A stretch of 64,000 nt of DNA from Citrobacter telavivensis (GCA_009363175.1 CP045205.1:3968001-4032000); one strand, 5' to 3'. Shown: positions 54,094 through 63,099, numbered from the stretch's first letter. Notes: generated by a model not told the origin, from the sequence alone. Translations and numbers: made by a program.

Positions 54094-54555
54094 GCCGGAT
54101 GGCGCTTTCGCATATCCGGCAAACTGCCTGATGGCGCTGCGCTTATCAGGCCTACGGAGTGCTTCATCGGGTATAAGTCACCGTAGGCCGGATAAGGTCT
54201 TGTGCTGTCATCCGGCAAACTGCCTGATGGCGCTGCGCTTATCAGGCCTACGGAGTGCTTCATCGGGTATAGGTCACCGTAGGCCAGATAAGGTCTTGTG
54301 CCGTCATCCGGCAAACTGCCTGATGACGCTGCGCTTATCAGGCCTACGGAGTGCTTCATCGGGTATAGGTCACTGTAGGCCGGATAAGGCCTTGTGCCGT
54401 CATCCGGCAAACTGCCTGATGACGCTGCGCTTATCAGGCCTACGGAGTGCTTCATCGGGTATAAGTCACCGTAGGCCGGATAAGGCCTTGTGCCGTCATC
54501 CGGCAAACTGCCTGATGGCGCTGCGCTTATCAGGCTTACGAAATGCTTCATCGGG
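54094..54555. repeat. Five-copy 96-bp BIME tandem array inside the ybh operon
   Basis: The core CAAACTGCCTGATG begins at 54120, 54216, 54312, 54408 and 54504, an exact 96-bp period. Each unit holds two opposed REP palindromes (GCCTGATGGCGCTGCGCTTATCAGGC and GTAGGCCGGATAAGG..GTCATCCGGC) joined by GGAGTGCTTCATCGGGTATA. Units differ at only a few bases. It separates ybhS from ybhR by 484 bp, where tight spacing is usual for permease pairs. Confidence 0.93.
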
Positions 54556-54571
54556 TATTAAGGGCAACACT

Positions 54572-55678
54572 ATGTTTCATCGTTTATGGACGTTAATTCG
54601 CAAAGAGCTGCAGTCGCTGTTACGCGAGCCGCAGACCCGCGCGATCCTGATTCTGCCGGTGCTGATTCAGGTGTTTCTGTTTCCCTTTGCGGCGACCCTG
54701 GAAGTGACTAATGCGACCATCGCCATCTATAACGAAGACAATGGGAAGCATTCGGTTGAGTTGACCCAGCGCTTTGCTCGCGCCAAAGCCTTTACCCATA
54801 TTCTGTTGCTGAAAAGCCCGCAGGAAATCCAGCCCACGATCGATACGCAAAAGGCGCTGCTGCTGGTGCACTTTCCGGCGGATTTCTCGCGCAATCTGGA
54901 TACCTTTCAGTCTGCGCCCATGCAGTTAATTCTCGACGGACGTAACTCGAACAGCGCGCAGATCGCCGCCAACTATCTCCAGCAAATCGTGAAGAACTAT
55001 CAGCAGGAACTGATGGAGGGCAAACCGAAGCCTAACAACAGCGAGCTGGTGGTGCGCAACTGGTACAACCCTAACCTCGACTATAAGTGGTTCGTGGTGC
55101 CATCACTGATCGCGATGATCACCACCATTGGCGTGATGATCGTCACCTCGCTGTCCGTGGCGCGCGAACGTGAACAGGGTACGCTGGATCAGCTGCTGGT
55201 CTCCCCGCTCACCACCTGGCAAATCTTTATTGGTAAAGCGGTTCCCGCGCTGATTGTCGCCACCGGACAGGCCTCTATCGTGCTGGCAATCGGTATCTGG
55301 GCGTATCAGATCCCGTTTGCCGGGTCGCTGGCGCTGTTTTACTTCACGATGGTGATTTACGGACTGTCACTGGTGGGCTTCGGGCTGCTGATATCCTCGC
55401 TCTGCTCCACACAGCAGCAGGCATTTATCGGCGTGTTCGTCTTTATGATGCCGGCGATTTTACTGTCGGGGTACGTCTCCCCGGTCGAAAATATGCCGGT
55501 CTGGTTGCAGAACCTGACATGGATAAACCCTATCCGTCACTTCACGGATATCACCAAGCAAATCTATTTGAAAGATGCGAGTTTGCAGATTGTCTGGGGA
55601 AGCTTGTGGCCGCTACTGGTGATAGCGACCACGACGGGATCAGCGGCGTATGCGATGTTTAGACGCAAAATTATGTAG
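54572..55678 (+). CDS. ybhR: ABC-2 permease YbhR
   Basis: 368 residues from the ATG at 54572 (E. coli length). Same architecture as YbhS: N-terminal helix about 24-42, periplasmic domain, five C-terminal helices with REREQGTLDQLLVSPLT. An open frame runs upstream through the whole BIME array back to 54092, but it has no ATG with a ribosome site and is repeat-encoded, so the start here is retained. The 3' end overlaps convergent ybhQ by 39 nt. Confidence 0.92.
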   Translation: MFHRLWTLIRKELQSLLREPQTRAILILPVLIQVFLFPFAATLEVTNATIAIYNEDNGKHSVELTQRFARAKAFTHILLLKSPQEIQPTIDTQKALLLVHFPADFSRNLDTFQSAPMQLILDGRNSNSAQIAANYLQQIVKNYQQELMEGKPKPNNSELVVRNWYNPNLDYKWFVVPSLIAMITTIGVMIVTSLSVAREREQGTLDQLLVSPLTTWQIFIGKAVPALIVATGQASIVLAIGIWAYQIPFAGSLALFYFTMVIYGLSLVGFGLLISSLCSTQQQAFIGVFVFMMPAILLSGYVSPVENMPVWLQNLTWINPIRHFTDITKQIYLKDASLQIVWGSLWPLLVIATTTGSAAYAMFRRKIM

Positions 55679-56050
55679 CTTTTTGTCCTTCGCCAGCAGC
55701 GAAACCACAGCGGGTCCGGCCAGGATTGCCAGTCCCGCCAGCGCCAGCAGGATGTTGTTTTGTAAAACCCGGGACAGCAGCCACAGCACGATCAGCGCTG
55801 CACCGAAATACCAGGTGGTGGTGAGTTCTTCCAGCACGTCAGCGACTTCGCGCCAACGCTGCTCATGATGACGCTGTAACGCCAGCATCAGTAATACGGT
55901 CACGCCATACACTACGCATAATCCCAGGCCGACGTGCACCAGCGTGCCGCTCATCCAGCCCATGACCAACAACGCCACGACCAGTAAATGCAACATAATC
56001 TGCCAGCAACTTAACCCCGTTGCGACACGAACACGTTGTTGCCACCTCAT
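55640..56050 (-). CDS. ybhQ: Inner-membrane protein YbhQ
   Basis: 136 residues, four hydrophobic segments (about 17-35, 37-55, 75-95, 99-115) and a basic C-terminus. Length and sequence as E. coli YbhQ; no known function. The ATG has AGGAGAAAAGC upstream. Convergent with, and overlapping, ybhR. Confidence 0.88.
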   Translation of the reverse strand: MRWQQRVRVATGLSCWQIMLHLLVVALLVMGWMSGTLVHVGLGLCVVYGVTVLLMLALQRHHEQRWREVADVLEELTTTWYFGAALIVLWLLSRVLQNNILLALAGLAILAGPAVVSLLAKDKKLHNFASKHRIRR

Positions 56051-56182
56051 GGCTTTTCTCCTGAAGGATTTTTCTCTAATTACTCAGAGTACCGCACTTT
56101 ACGGAAAATTCCGTAACGCCGCACCTTTTTGTGACGACGACTACACTATTTCAATCAGAAGAGTGACGCCAACAGGAGAAAA

Positions 56183-56944
56183 ATGACTCAATCGACGCGA
56201 AATTTTTCATTTAACGTGCTCACTATTAATACGCATAAAGGCTTTACCGCCTTTAACAAGCGCTTCATTTTACCGGAACTGCGCGATGCCGTTCGTACGG
56301 TTGGCGCCGACATCGTCTGTCTGCAGGAGGTGATGGGCGCGCACGAGGTGCATCCGCTGCACGTCGAAAACTGGCCGGATACCACCCACTACGAATTTCT
56401 CGCCGACACCATGTGGAGTGACTACGCCTACGGGCGCAACGCCGTCTATCCGCAAGGGCATCATGGCAACGCGGTACTGTCACGCTATCCTATTGAACAT
56501 TATGAAAATCGCGATATCTCAGTCGGCAGCAGTGAAAAGCGCGGCGTACTCTATTGTCGCATTGTCCCCCCGCAGCTTGGGAAACCGATTCATGTGATGT
56601 GTGTTCACCTCGGCCTGCGCGAAGCCCACCGGCAGGCGCAGCTCACTCTGCTGGCAGACTGGATCAATGCCCTGCCCGACGGCGAGCCGGTGGTGGTGGC
56701 CGGTGATTTCAACGACTGGCGGCAGAAGGCAAACCGTCCCTTAAAAGCCGCCGCCGGGCTGGATGAAATCTTTACCCGCGCCCGCGGTCGCCCGGCGCGG
56801 ACTTTTCCCGCCAGCCTGCCGCTGCTGCGCCTCGATCGTATTTACGTGAAAAATGCCCATGCCAGTTCGCCGACAATGCTGCCGCTGCGCAACTGGCGGC
56901 ATCTCTCAGACCATGCCCCTCTTAGCGCGGAGATCCATCTATGA
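56183..56944 (+). CDS. ybhP: Endonuclease/exonuclease/phosphatase-family protein YbhP
   Basis: 253 residues of the EEP (DNase I-like) fold. Conserved residues: TINTHKG, LQEVMGAH (metal Glu), CVHLGLRE, VVAGDFNDW (catalytic Asp-Asn) and SDHAPL (general base His). Substrate unknown. It overlaps clsB by 4 nt (ATGA), and the clsB neighbour suggests a phospholipid or phosphodiester role. Confidence 0.9.
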   Translation: MTQSTRNFSFNVLTINTHKGFTAFNKRFILPELRDAVRTVGADIVCLQEVMGAHEVHPLHVENWPDTTHYEFLADTMWSDYAYGRNAVYPQGHHGNAVLSRYPIEHYENRDISVGSSEKRGVLYCRIVPPQLGKPIHVMCVHLGLREAHRQAQLTLLADWINALPDGEPVVVAGDFNDWRQKANRPLKAAAGLDEIFTRARGRPARTFPASLPLLRLDRIYVKNAHASSPTMLPLRNWRHLSDHAPLSAEIHL

Positions 56945-58182
56945 AATGTGGCTGGCGTGAAGGTAATCAGATCCAGTTACTGGAAAACGGCGACCAATAT
57001 TACCCCGCCGTGTTTGCGGCGATTGCCGATGCGCGGCAGAAAATTATTCTGGAAACCTTCATCTGGTTTGAAGATGAAGTGGGGAAACAGCTTCATGCGG
57101 CGCTGTTATCCGCGGCGAAACGCGGTGTGAAGGCGGAAGTACTGCTGGACGGCTACGGCTCGCCGGACCTGAGCGACGCGTTCGTCGGCGAACTGACCTC
57201 GGCAGGCGTGGTGTTTCGCTACTATGACCCCCGCCCTCGGGTGTTCGGCATGCGTACCAACGTCTTTCGCCGCATGCATCGCAAGATTGTGGTGATTGAC
57301 GACCGGGTGGCATTTGTCGGCGGGATTAATTATTCCGACGAGCATATGTCCGATTACGGGCCCGAGGCCAAGCAGGATTACGCGGTACGAGTGGAAGGCC
57401 CCGTCGTCGCCGATATTCTACAGTTTGAGGTGGAAAACCTCCCCGGACAGAGCGCGGTGCGCCGCTGGTGGCGTCGCCATCATCGTGCTGAAGAGAACCG
57501 CCAGCCCGGCGAGGCGCAGGCGCTGTTCGTCTGGCGCGACAACGACGAGCACCGCGACGATATCGAGCGTCACTATTTGAAAATGCTCACTCAGGCGCGG
57601 CGGGAGGTGATTATCGCCAACGCCTACTTCTTTCCCGGTTACCGGTTGCTGCATGCCATGCGCAAAGCCGCCCGACGGGGCGTGCGCGTGAAACTAATTG
57701 TGCAGGGTGAACCGGATATGCCGATTGTGAAAGTGGGCGCTCGCCTGCTGTACAACTATCTGGTGAAAGGCGATGTCCAGGTTTACGAGTACCGACGTAA
57801 ACCGCTGCATGGCAAGGTGGCGCTGATGGATGACCACTGGGCGACGGTCGGATCCAGTAATCTCGACCCGCTCAGCCTGTCGCTCAATCTGGAGGCCAAC
57901 CTGGTCGTACACGACAGAGCGTTTAACCAGACGCTGCGCGACAACCTCAACGCGATCGTTGCCGAAGACTGTAAACGGGTGGACGAGTCGATGCTGCCGA
58001 AACGCACCTGGTGGAACCTGACCAAAAGCGTACTGGCGTTCCACTTCTTACGCCACTTCCCGGCGCTGGTCGGCTGGCTTCCGGCGCATACCCCCCGTCT
58101 GGCGCAGGTTGATCCGCCAGCACAGCCCGAGATGGAAACGCAGGATCGGGTGGAGGTACAGAACACAGGAGCGAAACCCTGA
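56941..58182 (+). CDS. clsB: Cardiolipin synthase B
   Basis: 413 residues, phospholipase D superfamily with two HKD motifs: HRKIVVIDDRVAFVGGINYSD near residue 113 and HGKVALMDDHWATVGSSNLDP near residue 290. Condenses two phosphatidylglycerols to cardiolipin and can also make phosphatidyltrehalose in E. coli relatives. No membrane helix at the N-terminus, unlike ClsA. Overlaps ybhP and ybhN by 4 nt and 1 nt. Confidence 0.94.
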   Translation: MKCGWREGNQIQLLENGDQYYPAVFAAIADARQKIILETFIWFEDEVGKQLHAALLSAAKRGVKAEVLLDGYGSPDLSDAFVGELTSAGVVFRYYDPRPRVFGMRTNVFRRMHRKIVVIDDRVAFVGGINYSDEHMSDYGPEAKQDYAVRVEGPVVADILQFEVENLPGQSAVRRWWRRHHRAEENRQPGEAQALFVWRDNDEHRDDIERHYLKMLTQARREVIIANAYFFPGYRLLHAMRKAARRGVRVKLIVQGEPDMPIVKVGARLLYNYLVKGDVQVYEYRRKPLHGKVALMDDHWATVGSSNLDPLSLSLNLEANLVVHDRAFNQTLRDNLNAIVAEDCKRVDESMLPKRTWWNLTKSVLAFHFLRHFPALVGWLPAHTPRLAQVDPPAQPEMETQDRVEVQNTGAKP

Positions 58183-59144
58183 TGGCAAAATCACACCCGC
58201 GCTGGCGAGTGGCGAAAAAGATCCTCACCTGGTTGTTTTTCATCGCCGTGATTGTGCTGCTGGTTGTCTACGCCAGGACAGTCAACTGGGAGGATGTATG
58301 GACGGTTATTCGCGATTATAACCGGGTGGTATTACTGAGCGCCGTTGGACTGGTGATCCTCAGCTATCTACTCTATGGCTGCTATGACCTGCTGGGACGC
58401 GCCTATTGCGGTCACAGACTGGCAAAGCGGCAGGTGATGCTGGTGTCGTTTATCTGCTACGCCTTCAACCTGACGCTCAGTACCTGGGTCGGCGGCATCG
58501 GTATGCGCTACCGGCTCTATTCCCGCCTCGGCCTGCCGGGTGGCACCATCACCCGTATTTTCTCCCTGAGCATCACAACCAACTGGCTGGGTTACATTTT
58601 GCTTGGCGGGATCATCTTCACCTTTGGCGTGGTGCAACTGCCCGCACACTGGTATATCGACGAAAGCACTCTGCGTATTCTGGGCGTGGCGCTGCTGCTA
58701 ATTATCGCCATTTATCTGTGGTTCTGCGCTTTCGCCAGACATCGCCATATGACCATTAAGGGACAAAAGCTGGTGCTGCCGTCATGGAAATTTGCACTGG
58801 CTCAGATGGCTATCTCCAGCACCAACTGGATGGTAATGGGAGCGATCATCTGGTTGTTGCTGGGTCAGGAGGTGAACTACTTTTTCGTGCTCGGCGTGCT
58901 GCTGGTCAGCAGTATCGCGGGGGTGATTGTCCACATTCCGGCGGGGATTGGCGTACTGGAAGCGGTCTTTATCGCGCTGCTGGCGGGAGAACAGACGTCG
59001 CAGGGCATCATCATTGCCGCGCTGCTTGCGTACCGCGTGCTGTATTACTTTGCCCCGCTTTTGCTGGCGCTAATGAGTTATCTGCTGCTGGAGAGTCGGG
59101 CGAAGAAACTACGGGCGAAAAACGAAAAGGCGATGGCGAAGTGA
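58182..59144 (+). CDS. ybhN: Inner-membrane protein YbhN
   Basis: 320 residues with about eight hydrophobic segments; UPF0104/LPG-synthase transmembrane domain (AglD2/MprF N-terminal-like). Conserved NLTLSTWVGGIGMRYRLY and GIGVLEAVFI patterns. It shares a base with the clsB stop. A phospholipid-related role is likely from the operon; the function is not proven. Confidence 0.9.
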   Translation: MAKSHPRWRVAKKILTWLFFIAVIVLLVVYARTVNWEDVWTVIRDYNRVVLLSAVGLVILSYLLYGCYDLLGRAYCGHRLAKRQVMLVSFICYAFNLTLSTWVGGIGMRYRLYSRLGLPGGTITRIFSLSITTNWLGYILLGGIIFTFGVVQLPAHWYIDESTLRILGVALLLIIAIYLWFCAFARHRHMTIKGQKLVLPSWKFALAQMAISSTNWMVMGAIIWLLLGQEVNYFFVLGVLLVSSIAGVIVHIPAGIGVLEAVFIALLAGEQTSQGIIIAALLAYRVLYYFAPLLLALMSYLLLESRAKKLRAKNEKAMAK

Positions 59145-59152
59145 TAAATCGT

Positions 59153-59227
59153 TGCCTGATGGCGCTACGCTTATCAGGCCTACAGGATCATTTTTTGTAG
59201 GCGATAAGGCGTAGCCGCCATCCGGCA
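59153..59227. repeat. BIME between ybhN and ybhL
   Basis: Two opposed REP elements (TGCCTGATGGCGCTACGC..TATCAGGCC and GTAGGCGATAAGGCGTAGCC..CATCCGGCA) at the convergent 3' ends. Confidence 0.88.
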
Positions 59228-59235
59228 CAGCAAAC

Positions 59236-59940
59236 TCAGCGACGGTTGCCTAAGATACGCAGCAGCATCAGGAACAGGTTAATAAAGTCCAGATACAGCG
59301 TTAGCGCGCCGAGAATAGAATATTTACGCAGGTTAGAACTGTCGCGCACATCGATCTGCTCACCGATATTTTTTAGCTTCTGGGTGTCGTAGGCGGTCAG
59401 CCCGACAAACACCACCACCCCGATATAGGTCACTGCCCACATCAGCGCTTCACTCTTCAGCCAGAAGTTCACCAGTGAGGCCAGGATGATGCCAATCAGC
59501 GCCATAAACAGCATGCTGCCCCAGCCGCTCAGATCGCGCTTCGTGGTGTATCCCCACAGGCTCATCACGCCAAACATCCCGCCGGTGACCACAAAGGTGC
59601 TGGCAATGGAGGACGCGGTATAAATAATAAAAATGCTGGAAAGCGTCAGACCGGTCAGGACTGAATAGAGCATAAACAGTGTGGTCATGACGCCCGCACT
59701 GAGTCTGTTGACCAGACCCGATAACACAAATACGACTGCTAATTGTGCAATGACAAGGCCAAAGAAAAAGATTCTGTTGGTATAAAGCAACTCCATGAAC
59801 GCACTGGAATTCGCCGCATACCACGCAATAAACGCGGTTAGCAGCAGCCCGACAGTCATCCAGCCGTAGACCTGCGCCATATAGGTTTGCAGGCCGGAAC
59901 GGGCCTGCACGATTGATTCGGATCGTGGAAATCGGTCCAT
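59236..59940 (-). CDS. ybhL: Bax-inhibitor-1-family membrane protein YbhL
   Basis: 234 residues from the ATG at 59940 (AGGAG upstream); a start 15 codons earlier is rejected. BI-1/YccA family with seven hydrophobic segments and the signature VVFVGLTAYDTQKLKNIGEQ. Function unclear; relatives modulate FtsH proteolysis or calcium leak. In E. coli its neighbour ybhM follows; here there is none between it and ybhN. Confidence 0.92.
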   Translation of the reverse strand: MDRFPRSESIVQARSGLQTYMAQVYGWMTVGLLLTAFIAWYAANSSAFMELLYTNRIFFFGLVIAQLAVVFVLSGLVNRLSAGVMTTLFMLYSVLTGLTLSSIFIIYTASSIASTFVVTGGMFGVMSLWGYTTKRDLSGWGSMLFMALIGIILASLVNFWLKSEALMWAVTYIGVVVFVGLTAYDTQKLKNIGEQIDVRDSSNLRKYSILGALTLYLDFINLFLMLLRILGNRR

Positions 59941-59994
59941 GATAATCTCCTGATTGAAAGTGACTACACGGGATAAGCGTATCACAATTTCCGG

Positions 59995-60447
59995 CTACCA
60001 GCGTTGCGCCGCCTGACGATCGCTGTCGCGGGCTTCCACCCAGCGCTCGCCTTCCGGCGTGGCTTCACGCTTCCAGAACGGCGCGCGCGTCTTCAGATAG
60101 TCCATGATGAACTGCCCGGCCTCAAACGAACTGCTGCGGTGCGAACTGGTGACGCCGACAAAGACGATTTCATCGCCCGGCCACAGTTCGCCAGTCCGGT
60201 GAATCACCGTGACGCGTCCCAGCGGCCAGCGCGCCCGCGCTTCATCAACAATCTCCGCCAGCGCTTTTTCCGTCATCCCCGGATAGTGCTCCAGCGTCAG
60301 CGCCTTCACGCTGTCGCCAAGATTATGATTGCGCACTTTACCGGTAAAGGTCACCACCGCGCCGTCTTCGTCGCGTTCCGCCAGCCAGGGATACTCTTCC
60401 CCCACGCTGAACGGCGCAGGCCCGACAACAATTTTCGTTTCAGCCAT
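59995..60447 (-). CDS. moaE: Molybdopterin synthase large subunit MoaE
   Basis: 150 residues. Heterotetramer with MoaD converts precursor Z to molybdopterin. Catalytic Lys in FWKREATPEGERW, and HRSSSFEAGQFIMDYLKTRAPFWK forms the MoaD-tail channel. Start at 60447 with GGAGG upstream; a frame starting 14 codons earlier would overlap moaD. Last gene of moaABCDE. Confidence 0.96.
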   Translation of the reverse strand: MAETKIVVGPAPFSVGEEYPWLAERDEDGAVVTFTGKVRNHNLGDSVKALTLEHYPGMTEKALAEIVDEARARWPLGRVTVIHRTGELWPGDEIVFVGVTSSHRSSSFEAGQFIMDYLKTRAPFWKREATPEGERWVEARDSDRQAAQRW

Positions 60448-60448
60448 C

Positions 60449-60694
60449 TCAGCCTCCCGTGACCGGTGGAAAGAAAGCCACTTCATCACCCGCCGTCAGC
60501 GGATGATCAAAACTCACCAGCGTCTGGTTTACCGCCGCCAGCAGTTTGCCGTCTTCCAGGGCCAGCGCCCACCGGTTGCTGTTAGCCGCCAGATGCTGAC
60601 GCAGCGCTTCTACCGTCGGGAAATCTGCCGCGACGTCCAGCGCATCTGTACCCACCAGTTCACGAACCTGGGCGAAGAACAAAACCTTAATCAT
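60449..60694 (-). CDS. moaD: Molybdopterin synthase small subunit MoaD
   Basis: 81-residue ubiquitin-like sulfur carrier ending in PPVTGG. The terminal Gly is adenylated by MoeB (in this window) and carries the thiocarboxylate. Start at 60694 overlaps the moaC end by 8 nt, fixing the frame and suggesting coupled translation. Confidence 0.96.
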   Translation of the reverse strand: MIKVLFFAQVRELVGTDALDVAADFPTVEALRQHLAANSNRWALALEDGKLLAAVNQTLVSFDHPLTAGDEVAFFPPVTGG

Positions 60695-61172
60695 TCGAAT
60701 CCGCCTTAAAATCGCCAGACTTGCCGCCGCTTTTCGCCAGCAGGCGTACCGGGCCAATCACCATATCTTTCTGCACCGCTTTGCACATGTCGTAAATGGT
60801 CAACGCGGCCACTGACGCCGCCGTGAGCGCTTCCATCTCCACGCCGGTTTTTCCCGTGAGGCGACACAGCGACTCAATACGCACACGATTGTGTTCTGGC
60901 TGTGCCTGCAGTTGTACTTCCACTTTGCTCAGCAGCAGCGGATGGCACAGTGGGATCAGCTCCCAGGTACGTTTAGCCGCCTGAATCCCGGCAATGCGCG
61001 CGGTGGCGAACACGTCGCCCTTATGGTGGCTACCGTCGATAATCATGGCCAGCGTTTCGCTGTGCATGGTGACAAAAGCTTCGGCGCGCGCTTCGCGGAC
61101 GGTCTCTGCTTTCGCGGACACATCCACCATATGCGCTTCACCGGCGGCGTTAATGTGAGTCAGTTGCGACAT
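60687..61172 (-). CDS. moaC: Cyclic pyranopterin monophosphate synthase MoaC
   Basis: 161 residues. Converts the MoaA product to cyclic pyranopterin (precursor Z). Conserved GIQAAKRTWELIPLCHPLLLSKV, EMEALTAASVAALTIYDMCKAV and the catalytic Lys in KDMVIGPVRLLAKSGGKSG. 2 nt after the moaB stop. Confidence 0.97.
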   Translation of the reverse strand: MSQLTHINAAGEAHMVDVSAKAETVREARAEAFVTMHSETLAMIIDGSHHKGDVFATARIAGIQAAKRTWELIPLCHPLLLSKVEVQLQAQPEHNRVRIESLCRLTGKTGVEMEALTAASVAALTIYDMCKAVQKDMVIGPVRLLAKSGGKSGDFKADSND

Positions 61173-61174
61173 AC

Positions 61175-61687
61175 TTATTTCTTCAGATGTGGGTGAAAAT
61201 TACAGGGATGCGTACGGGCATCCAGTTGCGGCGCGATGATATTGTCCCACGCAGTGCGGCAGGCTTTGGTAGAACCCGGCATCGCGAAAATCAGCGTTTT
61301 GTTGGCCACGCCCGCCACCGCGCGCGACTGCAGCGTGGCCGTGCCAATCTCTTCAAACGACAGCATGCGAAACACTTCGCCAAAGCCTTCCACTTCTCTG
61401 TCAAACAGCGGCAGCAGCGCTTCCGGGGCCTGGTCGCCTTCAGTCAAACCCGTGCCACCGGTTACCAATACTATCTGCACTTCATCACTGGCAATCCACG
61501 CCGAAACCTGCGCGCGTATGGCGTAGCGGTTCTCTTTGACAATCGCTTTATCGATGATCTGATGTCCCGCTTCCTGCGCGGCATCACGCAGGAAATGGCC
61601 GGAGGTATCGTCCTCTTCGCCACGACGATTCGATACCGTCAAAATAGCAATGCGGGTCGGGATAAATTCAGCGCTTACCTGACTCAT
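61175..61687 (-). CDS. moaB: Molybdopterin-binding protein MoaB
   Basis: 170 residues from the ATG at 61687 (GGAG upstream); MogA-like fold with LVTGGTGLTEGDQAPEAL and FAMPGSTKACRTAW. Adenylates molybdopterin in many organisms; the E. coli protein is considered dispensable because MogA does it. Confidence 0.94.
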   Translation of the reverse strand: MSQVSAEFIPTRIAILTVSNRRGEEDDTSGHFLRDAAQEAGHQIIDKAIVKENRYAIRAQVSAWIASDEVQIVLVTGGTGLTEGDQAPEALLPLFDREVEGFGEVFRMLSFEEIGTATLQSRAVAGVANKTLIFAMPGSTKACRTAWDNIIAPQLDARTHPCNFHPHLKK

Positions 61688-61712
61688 GGCAAACTCCTTG
61701 TTCAAAGCGGTG

Positions 61713-62702
61713 TTAACCGCCTATGTATGAGAGGTTCTGGGTAATACCCGTATTGTTCTGGTGCAGGAAATGGGTCTGCTTTTTCTCACGCAACGCCAGC
61801 GAGATACGCTCTTCCAGCGCGTCTTGCTGAGCATCGTCTTCCAGCAGATCGCGCAGGCTGACGCCGCCTTCACCGAACAGGCAGAGATGAAGTTTACCCA
61901 CGGAGGAGACGCGCAGACGGTTGCAGGTGGCGCAGAAGTCTTTTTCATACGGCATGATGAGGCCGATCTCACCCTCATAATCGGGGTGGCAGAAGACCTG
62001 TGCCGGGCCATCGCTGCGCTGGCGTAGCTGGTGGATCCAGCCGCGACGCAGCAGTTCATCACGCAGCACCTGACCGGAGATATGGTGTTTACGGAACAGC
62101 TCGCTGCCCTCGCCCGTCTCCATCAGTTCAATGAAGCGCAGTTGAATGGGACGCGTCTGGATCCAGTCGAGAAAAGTATCGAGCTGATGGTGGTTCACAT
62201 CGCGCATCAACACGGTGTTCACTTTGACCTTTTTAAAGCCGGCATCAAACGCAGCGTCAATACCCGCCATCACCTGCTGGAATTTATCCTGCCCGGTAAT
62301 CGCGTGGAATTGACGCGCATCGAGGCTGTCGACGCTAACGTTAATGCCGGTCAGGCCAGCATCGCGCCAGTGGGCAGCATCACGCGCCAGACGGTAGCCG
62401 TTCGTGGTCACCGCCAGCTGACGAATCGCGTCGTTTTCACGCACGGCGGCAATGATGTCAGTAAAGTCGCGACGCAGGGAGGGTTCGCCACCGGTCAGGC
62501 GCACTTTTTCAGTGCCCAGGTTGGCAAAGGCGCGTGTCACCCGACGAATTTCATCGACGGTGAGAAAACCTTTATTAGTGACGCCGCCGGGCTTGTAGCC
62601 ATCCGGCAAGCAGTATGTGCAACGAAAGTTACACACGTCGGTAATCGACAGACGCAAGTAGTAAAACTTGCGCGCGAAAGCATCGGTCAGTTGTGAGGCC
62701 AT
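61713..62702 (-). CDS. moaA: GTP 3',8-cyclase MoaA
   Basis: 329 residues, radical SAM enzyme that rearranges GTP in the first Moco step. N-terminal cluster CNFRCTYC near residues 24-31; second C-terminal cluster CATCNRL...HLCLFG that binds GTP; terminal GG needed for activity. Start at 62702; a longer frame begins in the riboswitch and is rejected. First gene of moaABCDE. Confidence 0.97.
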   Translation of the reverse strand: MASQLTDAFARKFYYLRLSITDVCNFRCTYCLPDGYKPGGVTNKGFLTVDEIRRVTRAFANLGTEKVRLTGGEPSLRRDFTDIIAAVRENDAIRQLAVTTNGYRLARDAAHWRDAGLTGINVSVDSLDARQFHAITGQDKFQQVMAGIDAAFDAGFKKVKVNTVLMRDVNHHQLDTFLDWIQTRPIQLRFIELMETGEGSELFRKHHISGQVLRDELLRRGWIHQLRQRSDGPAQVFCHPDYEGEIGLIMPYEKDFCATCNRLRVSSVGKLHLCLFGEGGVSLRDLLEDDAQQDALEERISLALREKKQTHFLHQNNTGITQNLSYIGG

Positions 62703-62716
62703 GTACACCTTTCCAA

Positions 62717-62821
62717 ATATGGGAGGCGAAGTCATTTCTTCCTGCGCCCTGGTGGCAATGCGTTTGCATTGTCACGGCCAAAGCACCGTATCATTTGACC
62801 CAGGTGCAGAGGCTAGAGTGT
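62717..62821 (-). promoter_or_regulatory. Moco riboswitch leader of moaA
   Basis: The minus-strand leader reads ACACTCTAGCCTCTGCACC, then GATACGGTGCTTTGGCCGTGA, CATTGCCACCAGGGCG, GAAGAAATGACTTCGCC, the same order of conserved blocks as the Moco RNA motif at E. coli moaA. It ends a few nucleotides before the ribosome site, so ligand-bound RNA would block moaA translation. Confidence 0.92.
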
Positions 62822-62878
62822 TTACTGTGGTTATGCCGATACTAGCGTGTAAACGCGCATTATGCCATTCACACTTAA

Positions 62879-62902
62879 CGCTGTATAATCATGTATATAG
62901 CG
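62879..62902. promoter_or_regulatory. Candidate ModE operator
   Basis: CGCTGTATA-N6-TATATAGCG, an inverted repeat with one mismatch, near where molybdate-responsive ModE activates moaA in E. coli. Assigned by position and shape. Confidence 0.55.
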
Positions 62903-62910
62903 TCATGATC

Positions 62911-62945
62911 GTGCTATTTCGCTACAGAATAAGCGAAAATAGCAC
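62911..62945. other. Stem-loop between moaA and ybhK
   Basis: GTGCTATTTCGCT, short loop, AGCGAAAATAGCAC followed by four T on the plus strand. It sits between divergent promoters and could be a short-RNA terminator or an attenuator of ybhK. A second perfect dyad, GCGCTAC-T-GTAGCGC (63060-63074), precedes the ybhK ribosome site. The rest of the 397-bp gap shows no gene. Confidence 0.4.
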
Positions 62946-63099
62946 TTTTGCATTGATGTACATCATTTCGCTGTCAGGCGCGCATCACCATAAAGAGGTA
63001 GTGTGGCAGAATTTATTTTCTCAACTCGCCGCTGGCGAATTGCTGAAAAGCCCCTGTTTGCGCTACTGTAGCGCGGTAAATCTGACTTCAGGAATTTTT

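Noticed and set aside
54094..54555. The 96-bp repeats as a CRISPR array
   Set aside because: The whole 96-bp unit repeats without unique spacers, each unit is made of REP palindromes, and no cas gene is nearby.
54092..54571. Repeat-encoded N-terminal extension of YbhR
   Set aside because: It would begin at a TTG without ribosome site and is encoded only by BIME sequence. The downstream ATG matches the E. coli start. Kept as a finding about the frame, not as a gene.
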